Assembly (NCBI GenBank): GCA_903837525.1
Contig: CAILUU010000035.1
Coordinates: forward strand, 1-46,618
Direction: 5' to 3'
DNA: 46,618 nt
DNA from: an uncultured Bacteroidota bacterium
GTDB lineage: Bacteria; Bacteroidota; Bacteroidia; Chitinophagales; Chitinophagaceae
Below, piece after piece: positions 27,438 to 35,573 of this stretch; position 1 is the stretch's first letter; each line of letters opens with the position of its first letter. The notes beneath the pieces were generated by a model. That model had not been told where the DNA came from and made no database searches. It was given only the letters and a program-made list of their open reading frames with translations. Made by a program: the position numbers and the translations under genes.

Positions 27438-28337
27438 ATGTCGCATAGGAATCAATTTTACCAACAAGCCTTTATACAATATCTGCAATTTCAAAAGCGA
27501 TATTCCCAAAACACTATTTTATCTTACCAAAACGATCTTACTGATTTTTTTGATTATTTGGTAACGCAATTCTCAATAACAACCGTTGCAGAAGCAAAGC
27601 CCACTTTTATCAGAAGTTGGCTAGCACAACTAAAAGAAAAGGGGATTAAATCCAAAAGCATAAATCGGAAAATATCTACCTTGAAATCTTTTTTTAAATA
27701 TCAATTAAAGCAACAGACTATCACCGTAAGCCCAATGGCAACAATAAGTACGCAAAAAGTAAGCAAACGGTTACCCATATTTATCGAAGAAAAAGAGACT
27801 AATACCTTATTTAATTATGTTGAGTTTCCAACTACTTGGGCAGGCAAAACAGATATGCTTATTCTTCAATTATTATACAATACGGGTATGCGTAGGGCAG
27901 AGTTGTTAGAACTTAAAGAAAGGCAAATAGATAAATACAATAGCACTGTAAAAGTATTAGGTAAGGGCAACAAAGAACGAATAATACCTGTAAGCAAAGA
28001 GTTGATGCAAACAATAGAAGAATACATAGCACAAAAACAACAACTTAAAGAAGCTAATACTGAAGTATTATTAGTAAACGAAAAGGGTAAAAAACTGTAT
28101 GCTAAATATTTATACAATACAACAAAAAAATATTTAGGTGAAGTAACTACACTATCAAAAAAAAGTCCACATATACTAAGGCACACATTTGCTACACATT
28201 TAATGAATAATGGTGCCGATTTAAATGCAGTGAAGGAACTACTTGGCCATAGTAGCCTTGCAGCTACCCAAATTTATACCCATAACACTATCAAAAAACT
28301 AAAAGATGCACATAAAAAAGCACATCCAAAAGCATAA
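27438..28337 (+). CDS. xerC: Tyrosine recombinase XerC/XerD-type
   Basis: 299 residues, normal for Xer recombinases that resolve chromosome dimers at dif. The N-terminal SAM-like core-binding domain has RYSQNTILSYQNDLTDFFDYL. Catalytic residues are all visible: R152 (NTGMRRAEL), K176 (LGKGNKERIIPV), H245 and R248 (PHILRHTFATHL), H271 (LLGHSSLAAT) and nucleophile Y280 (QIYTH). There are no phage, transposition or integration neighbours, and the gene lies between rpsU and the ribosome hibernation gene, a housekeeping position. XerC versus XerD cannot be decided by eye. Confidence 0.88.
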   Translation: MSHRNQFYQQAFIQYLQFQKRYSQNTILSYQNDLTDFFDYLVTQFSITTVAEAKPTFIRSWLAQLKEKGIKSKSINRKISTLKSFFKYQLKQQTITVSPMATISTQKVSKRLPIFIEEKETNTLFNYVEFPTTWAGKTDMLILQLLYNTGMRRAELLELKERQIDKYNSTVKVLGKGNKERIIPVSKELMQTIEEYIAQKQQLKEANTEVLLVNEKGKKLYAKYLYNTTKKYLGEVTTLSKKSPHILRHTFATHLMNNGADLNAVKELLGHSSLAATQIYTHNTIKKLKDAHKKAHPKA

Positions 28338-28528
28338 TTATTTAAAGATTACCTTTTATAACAAATAAACTACCATTTACAAAATTTTATTTTAAAAAAT
28401 GCGTTTCAATTATTAACTTTATTTCTGAAAAATCAAGCTCTATTATAAATACCCCTAAATATTGCCTATGTAGGCCCTTTACATTTAACGATTTCTCTTA
28501 TTTTTTAATAGATTAAAATTAGATTGTT

Positions 28529-28828
28529 ATGAACGTAAACATTCAAACTGTACACTTTTATGCAGACTCTAAATTGGTGGACTATATTGAAAAAAAAATG
28601 ATCAAATTACCCCAATTTCATGAGCAAATAACTAAAGTAGATGTTTATTTAAAGTTAGATAATGTAGTACATAGCATAAAGGATAAAGTAACAGAAATAA
28701 AAGTGCATATTCCCGGTTACGATTTTTTTGTAAAGCAATCATCCAAATCATTTGAAGAAAGCTTTGATTCGGCATTGGGCTCACTAATAAATCAAATTAA
28801 GCGCAAAAAAGCCAAAATGGCGGCCTAA
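28529..28828 (+). CDS. hpf: Short ribosome hibernation promoting factor
   Basis: 99 residues, the short HPF/RaiA form without the C-terminal dimerisation domain of long HPF. It has the expected beta-alpha-beta pattern: NVNIQTVHFYADSKLVDYIEKKM, VDVYLKLDN, KVTEIKVHIPGYDFFVKQSSKS and SFDSALGSLINQIKRKKAK with the basic helix. Such factors sit in the decoding centre of idle ribosomes in slow growth. It lies 190 bases after xerC and is closed by a terminator. Confidence 0.9.
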   Translation: MNVNIQTVHFYADSKLVDYIEKKMIKLPQFHEQITKVDVYLKLDNVVHSIKDKVTEIKVHIPGYDFFVKQSSKSFEESFDSALGSLINQIKRKKAKMAA

Positions 28829-28848
28829 ACACAATTTTTTGAAATAAT

Positions 28849-28876
28849 AGCCTTTCTATTTTGGAAAGGCTTTTTT
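28849..28876 (+). terminator. Terminator after hpf
   Basis: AGCCTTTC pairs with GAAAGGCT across a 7-base loop and is followed by six T. It separates hpf from the tRNA-tuf unit. Confidence 0.85.
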
Positions 28877-28948
28877 GTTGGCTTTAAAATTTGTTGAAAA
28901 AAGATAAAAACTTTTTTTTACAAACTTTTTCTATTTAAAATTTATACT

Positions 28949-28956
28949 TACCTTTG
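28949..28956 (+). promoter_or_regulatory. -7 box for the tRNA-tuf unit
   Basis: TACCTTTG is an exact TAnnTTTG match 67 bases before the first tRNA. It is the only exact box in the spacer, so it probably drives the four tRNAs and tuf together. No TTG lies at -33. Confidence 0.55.
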
Positions 28957-29022
28957 CCGTCCAAAAAATTAGGTAAAGAATTATCTGCCCTGTTTTAAGT
29001 TCTTTTTAGGTAAAAGTATATT

Positions 29023-29095
29023 GCCGAAGTAGCTCAGTTGGTAGAGCAGCTGATTTGTAATCAGCAGGTCGCTGGTTCGACTCCAGTCTTCGGCT
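29023..29095 (+). tRNA. tRNA-Thr (TGT)
   Basis: Acceptor GCCGAAG pairs with CTTCGGC. Anticodon loop TTTGTAA holds TGT. The T arm has GGTTCGACTCC. Discriminator T; CCA not encoded; 73 nt. Confidence 0.96.
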
Positions 29096-29106
29096 CAGTT
29101 AGTTTT

Positions 29107-29189
<83 letters not shown>

Positions 29190-29192
29190 CGA

Positions 29193-29290
29193 AGCATAAT
29201 TAGCTAATTCGATAATTTGCTATTATGCTATTTGGAAAGTTCTTTTAAATGGTGAGTTTGTATTAGCACATTAGCTAATCAGCAAATTAT
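29193..29290. repeat. AT-rich inverted/dispersed repeat in the tRNA-Tyr to tRNA-Gly spacer
   Basis: A hairpin-like run from AGCATAAT to ATTATGCT spans 29193-29229. The 30 bases at 29200-29229 match 28 of 30 bases at 31149-31178 beside tRNA-Trp. A second related stretch with TTAGCTAATC and CAAATTATC lies at 29261-29290. Confidence 0.6.
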
Positions 29291-29301
29291 CACATTAACA
29301 A

Positions 29302-29374
29302 GCGGAAGTAGCTCATTTGGTAGAGCGGTAGCCTTCCAAGCTTCAGGTGGCCAGTTCGAGCCTGGTCTTCCGCT
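29302..29374 (+). tRNA. tRNA-Gly (TCC)
   Basis: Acceptor GCGGAAG pairs with CTTCCGC. The anticodon loop CTTCCAA holds TCC. The T arm has AGTTCGAGCC. Discriminator T; CCA not encoded; 73 nt. Confidence 0.95.
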
Positions 29375-29386
29375 CATTTCAGTTAA

Positions 29387-29450
29387 CAGTTTGCATGTAG
29401 CAATTGGCAGTACCATTTGTTGCTACTTGCGAACTGCCGACTGCAAACTG
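29387..29450. repeat. Nested inverted repeat in the tRNA-Gly to tRNA-Thr spacer
   Basis: CAGTTTGCA (29387) and TGCAAACTG (29442) are a perfect outer pair. Inside, GTAGCAA (29397) pairs TTGCTAC (29420), and GGCAGT (29406) pairs ACTGCC (29433). The two inner pairs cross, so only one can form in a simple hairpin. Confidence 0.6.
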
Positions 29451-29455
29451 GGTTT

Positions 29456-29527
29456 GCCGTCGTAGCTCAGGGGTAGAGCACTTCCTTGGTAGGGAAGGGG
29501 TCATGAGTTCGATTCTCATTGATGGCT
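29456..29527 (+). tRNA. tRNA-Thr (GGT)
   Basis: Acceptor GCCGTCG pairs with TGATGGC using two G-U pairs. The anticodon loop TTGGTAG holds GGT. The T arm has AGTTCGATTCT. Discriminator T; CCA not encoded; 72 nt. Tuf follows after a 198-base AT-rich leader in which no other gene is seen. Confidence 0.93.
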
Positions 29528-29725
29528 CAAGTATTAATAGTGGGGCTGTGTTGAGGTGGTAAACAACAATTTAAGGCAAAAAGTCTAACTGTTTTTTCGA
29601 TTACAGATAGATTCAATGCTGAAGAAGCATAAAACAAATTAAAAAACGTAGAAAAAATAAAAAGTCAATGGTTTACAGACTATAAAATGACAACCAATTT
29701 CAAAACAAATATTAAAATTTAAACA

Positions 29726-30913
29726 ATGGCAAAAGAATCTTTCAAAAGGGATAAACCCCATTTAAACGTTGGTACTATTGGTCACGTGGATCATGGTAAA
29801 ACAACACTTACAGCCGCTATAACCGATGTTTTGTCAAAAAGAGGTTTAGCGGAGAAAAAAAATTATGATGATATCGACGGAGCTCCAGAAGAGAAGGAAA
29901 GAGGTATCACCATTAATACTGCACACGTAGAATATTCTACAGCTACTCGTCACTATGCACACGTAGATTGTCCGGGCCATGCTGATTATGTTAAGAACAT
30001 GATTACTGGTGCTGCTCAAATGGATGGTGCTATTTTGGTGTGTGCTGCAACAGATGGTCCTATGCCACAAACTAAGGAGCATATCTTATTGGCTCGCCAG
30101 GTAGGTGTACCTCAAATCGTTGTTTTTATGAACAAAGTTGATTTGGTAGATGATCCTGAATTATTAGAATTAGTAGAAATGGAAATTCGTGAGTTGTTAA
30201 CTTCTTACGGTTTTGATGGCGATAAGACTCCAATTATCCAAGGTTCTGCAACTGGCGCTTTAGCTGGCGAAGAAAAATGGATAGCTAAAGTAAACGAATT
30301 AATGGATGCCGTTGATAGCTACATTCCAATTCCTCCACGTTTAGTTGATTTACCTTTCTTAATGAGTGTTGAGGATGTATTCTCAATTACTGGTCGTGGT
30401 ACAGTTGCTACTGGTCGTATTGAAAGAGGTAGAATTAAAGTTGGTGAGGCAATGGAAATAGTAGGTTTAATGGAAAAACCATTAGCTACAACTTGTACAG
30501 GTGTAGAAATGTTTAAGAAATTATTAGACGAAGGTGAAGCTGGTGATAACGCAGGTTTATTATTACGTGGTATTGAAAAAACTCAAATCCGTCGTGGTAT
30601 GGTACTTTGCAAGCCAGGTTCTATTACCCCTCATACTGAATTTAAAGGTGAAGTTTATGTATTAAGCAAAGAAGAAGGTGGTCGTCATACTCCATTCTTT
30701 AACAAATACCGTCCTCAATTCTATTTCCGTACGACAGATGTAACTGGAGAAGTTACTTTAAATGCTGGTACAGAAATGGTTATGCCTGGTGATAATACTT
30801 CATTAAATGTTGTGTTAATTCAACCAATTGCAATGGAAAAAGGATTGAAATTTGCAATACGTGAAGGTGGCCGTACCGTTGGTGCTGGTCAGGTTACTGA
30901 AATTGTAAAATAA
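29726..30913 (+). CDS. tuf: Elongation factor Tu
   Basis: GTPase that brings aminoacyl-tRNA to the ribosome. 395 residues, full length. G motifs: [10 protein letters not shown] (P-loop), [12 protein letters not shown] (switch I), [12 protein letters not shown] (switch II) and MNKVDLVDD. Domains 2 and 3 follow, ending [10 protein letters not shown]. Codon use leans to GGT, GCT, CGT and TTC more than its neighbours, as expected for a very highly expressed gene. It lies after four tRNAs and is followed by a long hairpin before tRNA-Trp. Confidence 0.98.
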   Translation: MAKESFKRDKPHLNVGTIGHVDHGKTTLTAAITDVLSKRGLAEKKNYDDIDGAPEEKERGITINTAHVEYSTATRHYAHVDCPGHADYVKNMITGAAQMDGAILVCAATDGPMPQTKEHILLARQVGVPQIVVFMNKVDLVDDPELLELVEMEIRELLTSYGFDGDKTPIIQGSATGALAGEEKWIAKVNELMDAVDSYIPIPPRLVDLPFLMSVEDVFSITGRGTVATGRIERGRIKVGEAMEIVGLMEKPLATTCTGVEMFKKLLDEGEAGDNAGLLLRGIEKTQIRRGMVLCKPGSITPHTEFKGEVYVLSKEEGGRHTPFFNKYRPQFYFRTTDVTGEVTLNAGTEMVMPGDNTSLNVVLIQPIAMEKGLKFAIREGGRTVGAGQVTEIVK

Positions 30914-30957
30914 GCGATGCATAAAAATTCTGAAAAGGATTTTGAAAGCATTTAAAT

Positions 30958-31003
30958 AAGAACAAAGTACCTTTGGTTTTCAACCTTGGGTACTTTGTTC
31001 TTT
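30958..31003 (+). terminator. Long hairpin after tuf
   Basis: AAGAACAAAGTACC pairs perfectly over 14 bp with GGTACTTTGTTCTT around a 17-base loop. Only TTTAAAA follows, so the T-run is weak. It could terminate tuf, or be a processing or partial stop before tRNA-Trp, secE and nusG. Confidence 0.6.
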
Positions 31004-31037
31004 AAAAAGTTCTTTAAATAATTATACCTTTTCAGCT

Positions 31038-31053
31038 CCCCGCCTCGGCGGGG
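31038..31053. repeat. GC-only palindrome upstream of tRNA-Trp
   Basis: CCCCGCC-TC-GGCGGGG is a perfect 7-bp inverted repeat in a strongly AT-rich spacer, 15 bases before tRNA-Trp. Its composition is unlike its surroundings and suggests a mobile or dispersed palindrome. Confidence 0.6.
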
Positions 31054-31068
31054 TGGTGGGTATTAAAA

Positions 31069-31140
31069 GCGGGCATGGTGCAACGGCTAGCATACGGGTC
31101 TCCAACACCCTTGATCTGGGTTCGAATCCTAGTGCCCGTG
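31069..31140 (+). tRNA. tRNA-Trp (CCA)
   Basis: Acceptor GCGGGCA pairs with TGCCCGT, the first pair being G-U. The anticodon loop TCTCCAA holds CCA. The T arm has GGTTCGAATCC. The discriminator is G, as expected for Trp. The 3' CCA tail is not encoded. 72 nt. The place between tuf and secE is typical for this phylum. Confidence 0.94.
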
Positions 31141-31148
31141 CTATTTAA

Positions 31149-31263
31149 TTAGCTAATTCGATAATTAGCTAATATGCTGTTAAACTATACTGTTTACGAG
31201 CATTCATTATGTATTTAGGCTCTAATAAATTAGCATATTATCGTATTTGCTAATTAACAAATT
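31149..31263. repeat. AT-rich dispersed repeat between tRNA-Trp and secE
   Basis: 31149-31178 matches 29200-29229 at 28 of 30 bases. A partly complementary stretch (ATTAGCATATTATCG, then TTGCTAATTAACA) lies at about 31228-31263, so the spacer can fold on itself. Confidence 0.55.
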
Positions 31264-31269
31264 ATCTAT

Positions 31270-31470
31270 ATGAATAAATTAATTACATACCTCAAAGATT
31301 CTTACAAAGAATTAGTTGAAAAAGTAACTTGGCCTAATTGGGATCAATTAACACAATCCACTATGATTGTGCTTGGAGCTACACTATTAATTACCCTATT
31401 AGTTGGTATTATGGATTTTGCTTCTAATGGATCTTTAAAATTTATTTACTCTCTTTTTAAAACTACATAA
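31270..31470 (+). CDS. secE: Preprotein translocase subunit SecE
   Basis: 66 residues, the short single-helix SecE that clamps SecY. The amphipathic segment YLKDSYKELVEKVTWPNW holds the conserved VTWP motif. It is followed by one membrane helix (TMIVLGATLLITLLVGIMDF). The stop overlaps the nusG start by one base (TAATG), so the two are translationally coupled. Confidence 0.95.
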   Translation: MNKLITYLKDSYKELVEKVTWPNWDQLTQSTMIVLGATLLITLLVGIMDFASNGSLKFIYSLFKTT

Positions 31471-32171
31471 TGGAAGAAACAACAACACCAAATGTGGAAG
31501 TGGTTGAGGGTGCTGAACTAACCGAACATACCGCAGAAGTTAGTGCAGAAAATGTTCCAGTAATTGAAGCAGAAGTAAAGGCTGAAGTTAAGCCTGAAGG
31601 TAAACCTGTAAAGGAAAGTAAGTGGTATGTACTAAGGGTAGTAAGTGGTAAAGAGCGTAAAGTAAAAGAATATTTAGATAAAGATATTGTGCGTAATGGT
31701 TGGAGTAACACGGTTATACAAATTTTTTTACCAGTAGAAAAAGTATATAAAGTTGCTAATGGTAAAAAAGTAATGAGGGAGCGTAATTTTTATCCTGGTT
31801 ACATAATGATTGAAGTAGCTGGAGGAAATTTACACGACGATATTATTCAAAGTATGAGTAATGTAAGTAATGTAATGCACTTTTTAACAGATGGTAAGGG
31901 TAGTAAAGGAAACATTATTAGCTTACGTAAAGCAGAGGTAAACAAAATGCTAGGTAAGGTAGATGAAATGAGTGATGCTGGTGGTGTTACCATGAATGAA
32001 CCATTTATTATAGGCGAAACTATTAAAATTATAGATGGACCATTTAATGACTTTAACGGCGTAATTGAAGAAGTGAACGATGAAAAGAAAAAAATTAAAG
32101 TGCAAGTTAAAATATTTGGTAGAGCAACACCTGTTGAATTAAGTTATATGCAGGTTGAAAAAGGATCATAA
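31470..32171 (+). CDS. nusG: Transcription termination/antitermination factor NusG with acidic N-terminal extension
   Basis: Binds RNA polymerase and links it to Rho or the ribosome. 233 residues, against about 180 in most bacteria. The first 48 residues are acidic and low in complexity (Glu, Val, Ala, Thr). The NGN domain starts at KWYVLRVVSGKERKVKEYL and includes FLPVEKVYKV and RNFYPGYIMIEV. The KOW domain starts at FIIGETIKIIDGPFNDF. The acidic tail is the odd part. No rplK follows; a terminator and dapA do. Confidence 0.93.
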   Translation: MEETTTPNVEVVEGAELTEHTAEVSAENVPVIEAEVKAEVKPEGKPVKESKWYVLRVVSGKERKVKEYLDKDIVRNGWSNTVIQIFLPVEKVYKVANGKKVMRERNFYPGYIMIEVAGGNLHDDIIQSMSNVSNVMHFLTDGKGSKGNIISLRKAEVNKMLGKVDEMSDAGGVTMNEPFIIGETIKIIDGPFNDFNGVIEEVNDEKKKIKVQVKIFGRATPVELSYMQVEKGS

Positions 32172-32198
32172 TAAATTACACATATCGTTTTAAAAATA

Positions 32199-32224
32199 GC
32201 CTCAATTTTTGAGGCATTTTTTTT
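32199..32224 (+). terminator. Terminator after nusG
   Basis: GCCTCAA pairs with TTGAGGC over a TTT loop. An A then precedes an eight-T run. It closes the secE-nusG unit where ribosomal protein genes would normally continue. Confidence 0.82.
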
Positions 32225-32244
32225 AGTTGAATTTTTTAGTTGAA
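32219..32244 (+). repeat. Two-unit tandem repeat before dapA
   Basis: The 13-base unit TTTTTTAGTTGAA occurs twice in a row (32219-32231 and 32232-32244), followed by a partial third unit. It overlaps the terminator T-run. Confidence 0.7.
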
Positions 32245-32290
32245 TTTTAGCAGTAGTATTAATAACTTCACAAAAAAAATAAGGATGAAT

Positions 32291-33154
32291 ATGTTTAAAG
32301 GTACGGGAGTAGCAATGATTACACCATTCAATGCAGATGGTAGTATTGATTGGGTAAGTTTAAAAAACACTATACACCATCTTACAACTGGCGGCATAAA
32401 TTACATTGTTGTGCTTGGCACAACTGGCGAAACTGCTACACTTAGTAAAGAAGAAAAACAACAAGTATTTAGTTTTGTTGCGGAAAATAATACAAATAAC
32501 TTGCCTTTAGTGGCAGGCATTGGAGGTAATAATACGCAAGACGTTATAGAGGGGTATAACAAAACAAATTTAGAAGGCTATAGTGCTATACTTAGTGTAA
32601 GCCCTTACTACAATAAGCCTAGTCAAAATGGGCTGTTTGCACATTATAAGGCATTAAATGATGTTGCACCACTACCTGTAATTATGTACAATGTACCAGG
32701 CCGTACCGGTATGAATGTTAGTGCAGAAACAACGCTTAAAATTGCAGAAAACTGTAAAAATATTATTGCTACAAAAGAAGCAAGTGGAAACTTTGATCAA
32801 ATAATGCAACTGATAAAATATAAGCCAACTGGCTTTAATGTTATTAGTGGAGATGATGGAATTACATTGCCAATGATAGCTTGTGGTGCAAGCGGAGTAA
32901 TATCTGTAGTGGCAAATGCCTACCCAAAGCAGTTTTCGGATATGGTTAGCCTGTGTTTAAAAGGTGATTTTACAGCTGCACAGCCCTTGCATTACAAACT
33001 AACCGATATTATTAATAGTATGTTTGTAGAAGGAAGCCCAAGTGGGGTAAAAGCCTATATGAGCCAAATGGGTATTTGTAAAAATATATTTAGATTACCC
33101 GTAGTTAGCGTAAGCGATGCAATGATGGAAAATATAAAAAAGCTAATGCTTTAA
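32291..33154 (+). CDS. dapA: 4-hydroxy-tetrahydrodipicolinate synthase
   Basis: Condenses pyruvate with aspartate semialdehyde on the route to diaminopimelate and lysine. From ATG 32291 it is 287 residues, opening MFKGTGVAMITPFNADGSID. AAGG six bases upstream favours this ATG over one at 32285 or a TTG at 32240. The motif LGTTGETATLSKEEK holds the Thr pair. YYNKPSQNGLFAHY has the catalytic Tyr, and IIATKEASGNFDQ the Schiff-base Lys. YNVPGRTGMN is also present. An intact (beta/alpha)8 enzyme. The esterase gene starts 4 bases after its stop. Confidence 0.95.
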   Translation: MFKGTGVAMITPFNADGSIDWVSLKNTIHHLTTGGINYIVVLGTTGETATLSKEEKQQVFSFVAENNTNNLPLVAGIGGNNTQDVIEGYNKTNLEGYSAILSVSPYYNKPSQNGLFAHYKALNDVAPLPVIMYNVPGRTGMNVSAETTLKIAENCKNIIATKEASGNFDQIMQLIKYKPTGFNVISGDDGITLPMIACGASGVISVVANAYPKQFSDMVSLCLKGDFTAAQPLHYKLTDIINSMFVEGSPSGVKAYMSQMGICKNIFRLPVVSVSDAMMENIKKLML

Positions 33155-33158
33155 ATAG

Positions 33159-34031
33159 TTGAAAAAAATAATACTATACTGTGGTGCTTTTTTTTTATGC
33201 TTTTATGTAAAAGCACAAAACAATGAGTTTATTCAACATAAACAAAGCACCGCATCAATACATGTGCACATTATTGATACAGCTTTTTTTATTCCTCAAT
33301 TAAATAGAAATAGAAGAATTTGGATTTATTTACCAAAGGCGTATTCATCTTCACAAAAAAAATACCCTGTACTTTATTTGCAAGATGGACAAAATGTATT
33401 TGATAAAACCACAAGTTATATAGATGAATGGGGTGTTGATGAATGCCTTGATACGCTTATTGAAAAAGGGATAACCCCAAGCATTGTTGTTGCTATTGAT
33501 AATGGAAGTAGATATAGAATGACAGAGTATAATCCCTATACGAATGATCAATTTGGCGATGCAGAAGGGGATAAATATGTTGATTTTTTAGTAAATACGT
33601 TAAAACCATTTATCGATAAAAATTACCGAACGCTACCTTCAAAAGAAAATACCGCCATTGCAGGTAGCAGTATGGGAGGGTTGATTAGTTATTATGCTGC
33701 ACTTAAATACTCAAACATTTTCGGAAAAGCTGGTATATTTTCTCCTTCATTTCGGATAGCTCCTCAATTAAAAAACTTTACCGATTCTTTATCAACTAAA
33801 GTAAATAGTAAGTTTTTCTTTAGTATAGGAGATAGCGAAAGCCAAAATTATATTGATGATATGCAAAATATGGCAGAGCATTTAGGTACTAAATCTAATA
33901 CAATGATTTATACCTTAGTGGCAAAAGAGCAAAACCACAACGAAAAAAATTGGCGTTCTCTATTTGCAGAATTTTATAAATGGATAATGGCAGATGGGTA
34001 TAATTATATAATAAAGGGAGAAGAGGAATAA
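33159..34031 (+). CDS. Secreted putative esterase (EsteraseD/enterochelin esterase-like)
   Basis: A 290-residue alpha/beta hydrolase of the PF00756 group. TTG start, with MKKIILYCGAFFLCFYVKAQ as signal peptide; later in-frame ATGs would lose it. The fold is clear: RIWIYLPKAYSSSQKKYPVLYLQDGQNVFD, then the nucleophile elbow AIAGSSMGGLISYYAA with Ser. A late Asp (SIGDSESQ) and His (EQNHNEKNW) complete a triad. The substrate is unknown; relatives act on siderophore or sugar esters. It is 4 bases from dapA and probably co-transcribed, and converges on rnz with 3 bases between stops and no terminator. Confidence 0.85.
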   Translation: MKKIILYCGAFFLCFYVKAQNNEFIQHKQSTASIHVHIIDTAFFIPQLNRNRRIWIYLPKAYSSSQKKYPVLYLQDGQNVFDKTTSYIDEWGVDECLDTLIEKGITPSIVVAIDNGSRYRMTEYNPYTNDQFGDAEGDKYVDFLVNTLKPFIDKNYRTLPSKENTAIAGSSMGGLISYYAALKYSNIFGKAGIFSPSFRIAPQLKNFTDSLSTKVNSKFFFSIGDSESQNYIDDMQNMAEHLGTKSNTMIYTLVAKEQNHNEKNWRSLFAEFYKWIMADGYNYIIKGEEE

Positions 34032-34034
34032 ACC

Positions 34035-34937
34035 CTAAATTCTATAGCAAATCCCCTCTAACCCCAACTCGGTGTTTTCAAAAACTTCTTTGGCTTCTTT
34101 TAAAAAATCATCTACTGTTTCGTATTTACTACTAAAATGTCCGATAATTAATTTTTTTACATCACCAAGTTTTGCAATAGTGGCTGCTTGATGTGTGGTG
34201 CTATGATAGCGGCTTGCAGCTCTTTCTTCCAAATCTTTTAAGTACGTAGCTTCATGATATAATACATCTACCTCTTTAATTTTGGGCACTAAGTCTTTAT
34301 CAAAAATAGTATCGGCACAATAGGCATACCTTTTTGCTTTTGTAGCAGCTACAGTAACTTCCACATTGGGTATTATGGTTCCCCTTTTGGTTACATAATC
34401 TTCCCCTTGTTGAAGTTTGCCAAAATAAGCTTCTGGTATTTCATAACTTCTGGCTCTATCAGCATCCACCTTTCTAGGCTTCTTCTTTTCATTAAATAAA
34501 AAACCCCAACACTCAATGCGGTGTTGTACTCTAAAACATTCAATAGTTATTTTATTATTATCAAAAATCACTTTTTCTTCGGTAAGCGAATAAAAGGATA
34601 TTGGAAAAGATAAGGTAGTATCGGCAACGGATAGTTGTAAATTAATTATTTGCTCTAATGCAGTTGGTCCGTAAATATTTAATGGCTGTGTTCGGCCAAG
34701 CAAACTCATGCTAGTTATTAAGCCTATCAATCCAAAGTAATGATCACCGTGTAGGTGCGATATAAATATGGCAGTTATTTTGCTTCTTCGAATTTTGTAT
34801 TTTGTTAATTGTGTTTGAGTTCCTTCCCCACAATCAATTAAAAAACTATCATTATCGGTTTGTAAAACTTGTGCAGTAGGGTGCCTACCAAAAGCTGGTA
34901 TGGCAGAATTGTTACCAAGTATGGTTAAAACAAGCAT
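34035..34937 (-). CDS. rnz: Ribonuclease Z
   Basis: Endonuclease that trims tRNA 3' trailers so that CCA can be added. 300 residues of the metallo-beta-lactamase fold. The opening LTILGNNSAIPAFGRHPTAQ and IDCGEGTQTQL are standard. The zinc motif is FISHLHGDHYFGL. Further ligands lie in YCADTIFD and the late IGHFSSKY. EATYLKDLEERAASRYHSTT is the family-specific loop. All tRNA genes in this window lack encoded CCA, which fits a need for this enzyme. Intact and full length. Confidence 0.95.
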   Translation of the reverse strand: MLVLTILGNNSAIPAFGRHPTAQVLQTDNDSFLIDCGEGTQTQLTKYKIRRSKITAIFISHLHGDHYFGLIGLITSMSLLGRTQPLNIYGPTALEQIINLQLSVADTTLSFPISFYSLTEEKVIFDNNKITIECFRVQHRIECWGFLFNEKKKPRKVDADRARSYEIPEAYFGKLQQGEDYVTKRGTIIPNVEVTVAATKAKRYAYCADTIFDKDLVPKIKEVDVLYHEATYLKDLEERAASRYHSTTHQAATIAKLGDVKKLIIGHFSSKYETVDDFLKEAKEVFENTELGLEGICYRI

Positions 34938-35044
34938 TTATTTAATGGATAATTTGATAATTGTAAAATAGATAATTTCTAAAAAACAAGAGTTTATTTA
35001 TTTATGATATGCTGCTTTAAATTCGAAATTTAAAAATTGGTAAT

Positions 35045-35422
35045 TCAAAATCCCCCCAATAGTTCTCTTTCTATTTCTTCCATTTGTACAATATCCCAGG
35101 CTTCGCTTTCTGTGGGTGTAACATTCATTACTTCTAATAATTCGTTTTCATCTAGTAATTGTTCAACTTCTTTAGTTAGGTTGCAAATAACAAAAGAGCA
35201 ATTTTTTTCGTAAAATTTTTGTTGAAGTATTGCTAAAACTTCCCCATTTTCTTCATCTATTTTAGTTATGTTAGTTAAATTTAAAATAATATGTGGTATT
35301 GGTTCTGTTAAATAGGCTGTGCAGGTTTTACTTAAATCCGCTGCCATATTAGCATACAAATTATCTTGCTGTGGCGTAATTACCGTAAATTTCTCTTTGG
35401 TATCTATTTTGATATCTATCAT
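35045..35422 (-). CDS. STAS-domain protein
   Basis: 125 residues, one domain. The pattern is that of an anti-sigma-factor antagonist-like STAS fold: FTVITPQQDNLY at the first strand, IPHIILNLTNITKIDEENGEVLAIL near the usual phosphorylation loop, and SFVICNLTKEVEQLLDEN. The Ser normally phosphorylated in SpoIIAA is not clearly present (TKIDEENG in its place), so classic partner switching is doubtful. It lies 107 bases upstream of rnz on the same strand and may be in the same unit. Function unknown. Confidence 0.65.
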   Translation of the reverse strand: MIDIKIDTKEKFTVITPQQDNLYANMAADLSKTCTAYLTEPIPHIILNLTNITKIDEENGEVLAILQQKFYEKNCSFVICNLTKEVEQLLDENELLEVMNVTPTESEAWDIVQMEEIERELLGGF

Positions 35423-35573
35423 AATAAGCAGAAAGGTGTATGAGCTAAATATAATTGTAAAATAAGGTTATTTTTTATAAAATATCAACTTTTCAACATA
35501 TCAACATTCAAACTATAGTACAACCTTTCTCTTAAAATATTCGTTAATATTGTATAGTTAAATTTATAAACAA

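Noticed and set aside
27438..28337. XerC-like gene as integrase of a mobile element
   Set aside because: No att-like repeats, phage or transfer genes are near; the rpsU-xerC-hpf context is housekeeping.
29193..29290. CRISPR array between tRNA genes
   Set aside because: Only two distant, imperfect copies with no regular spacing; no cas genes.
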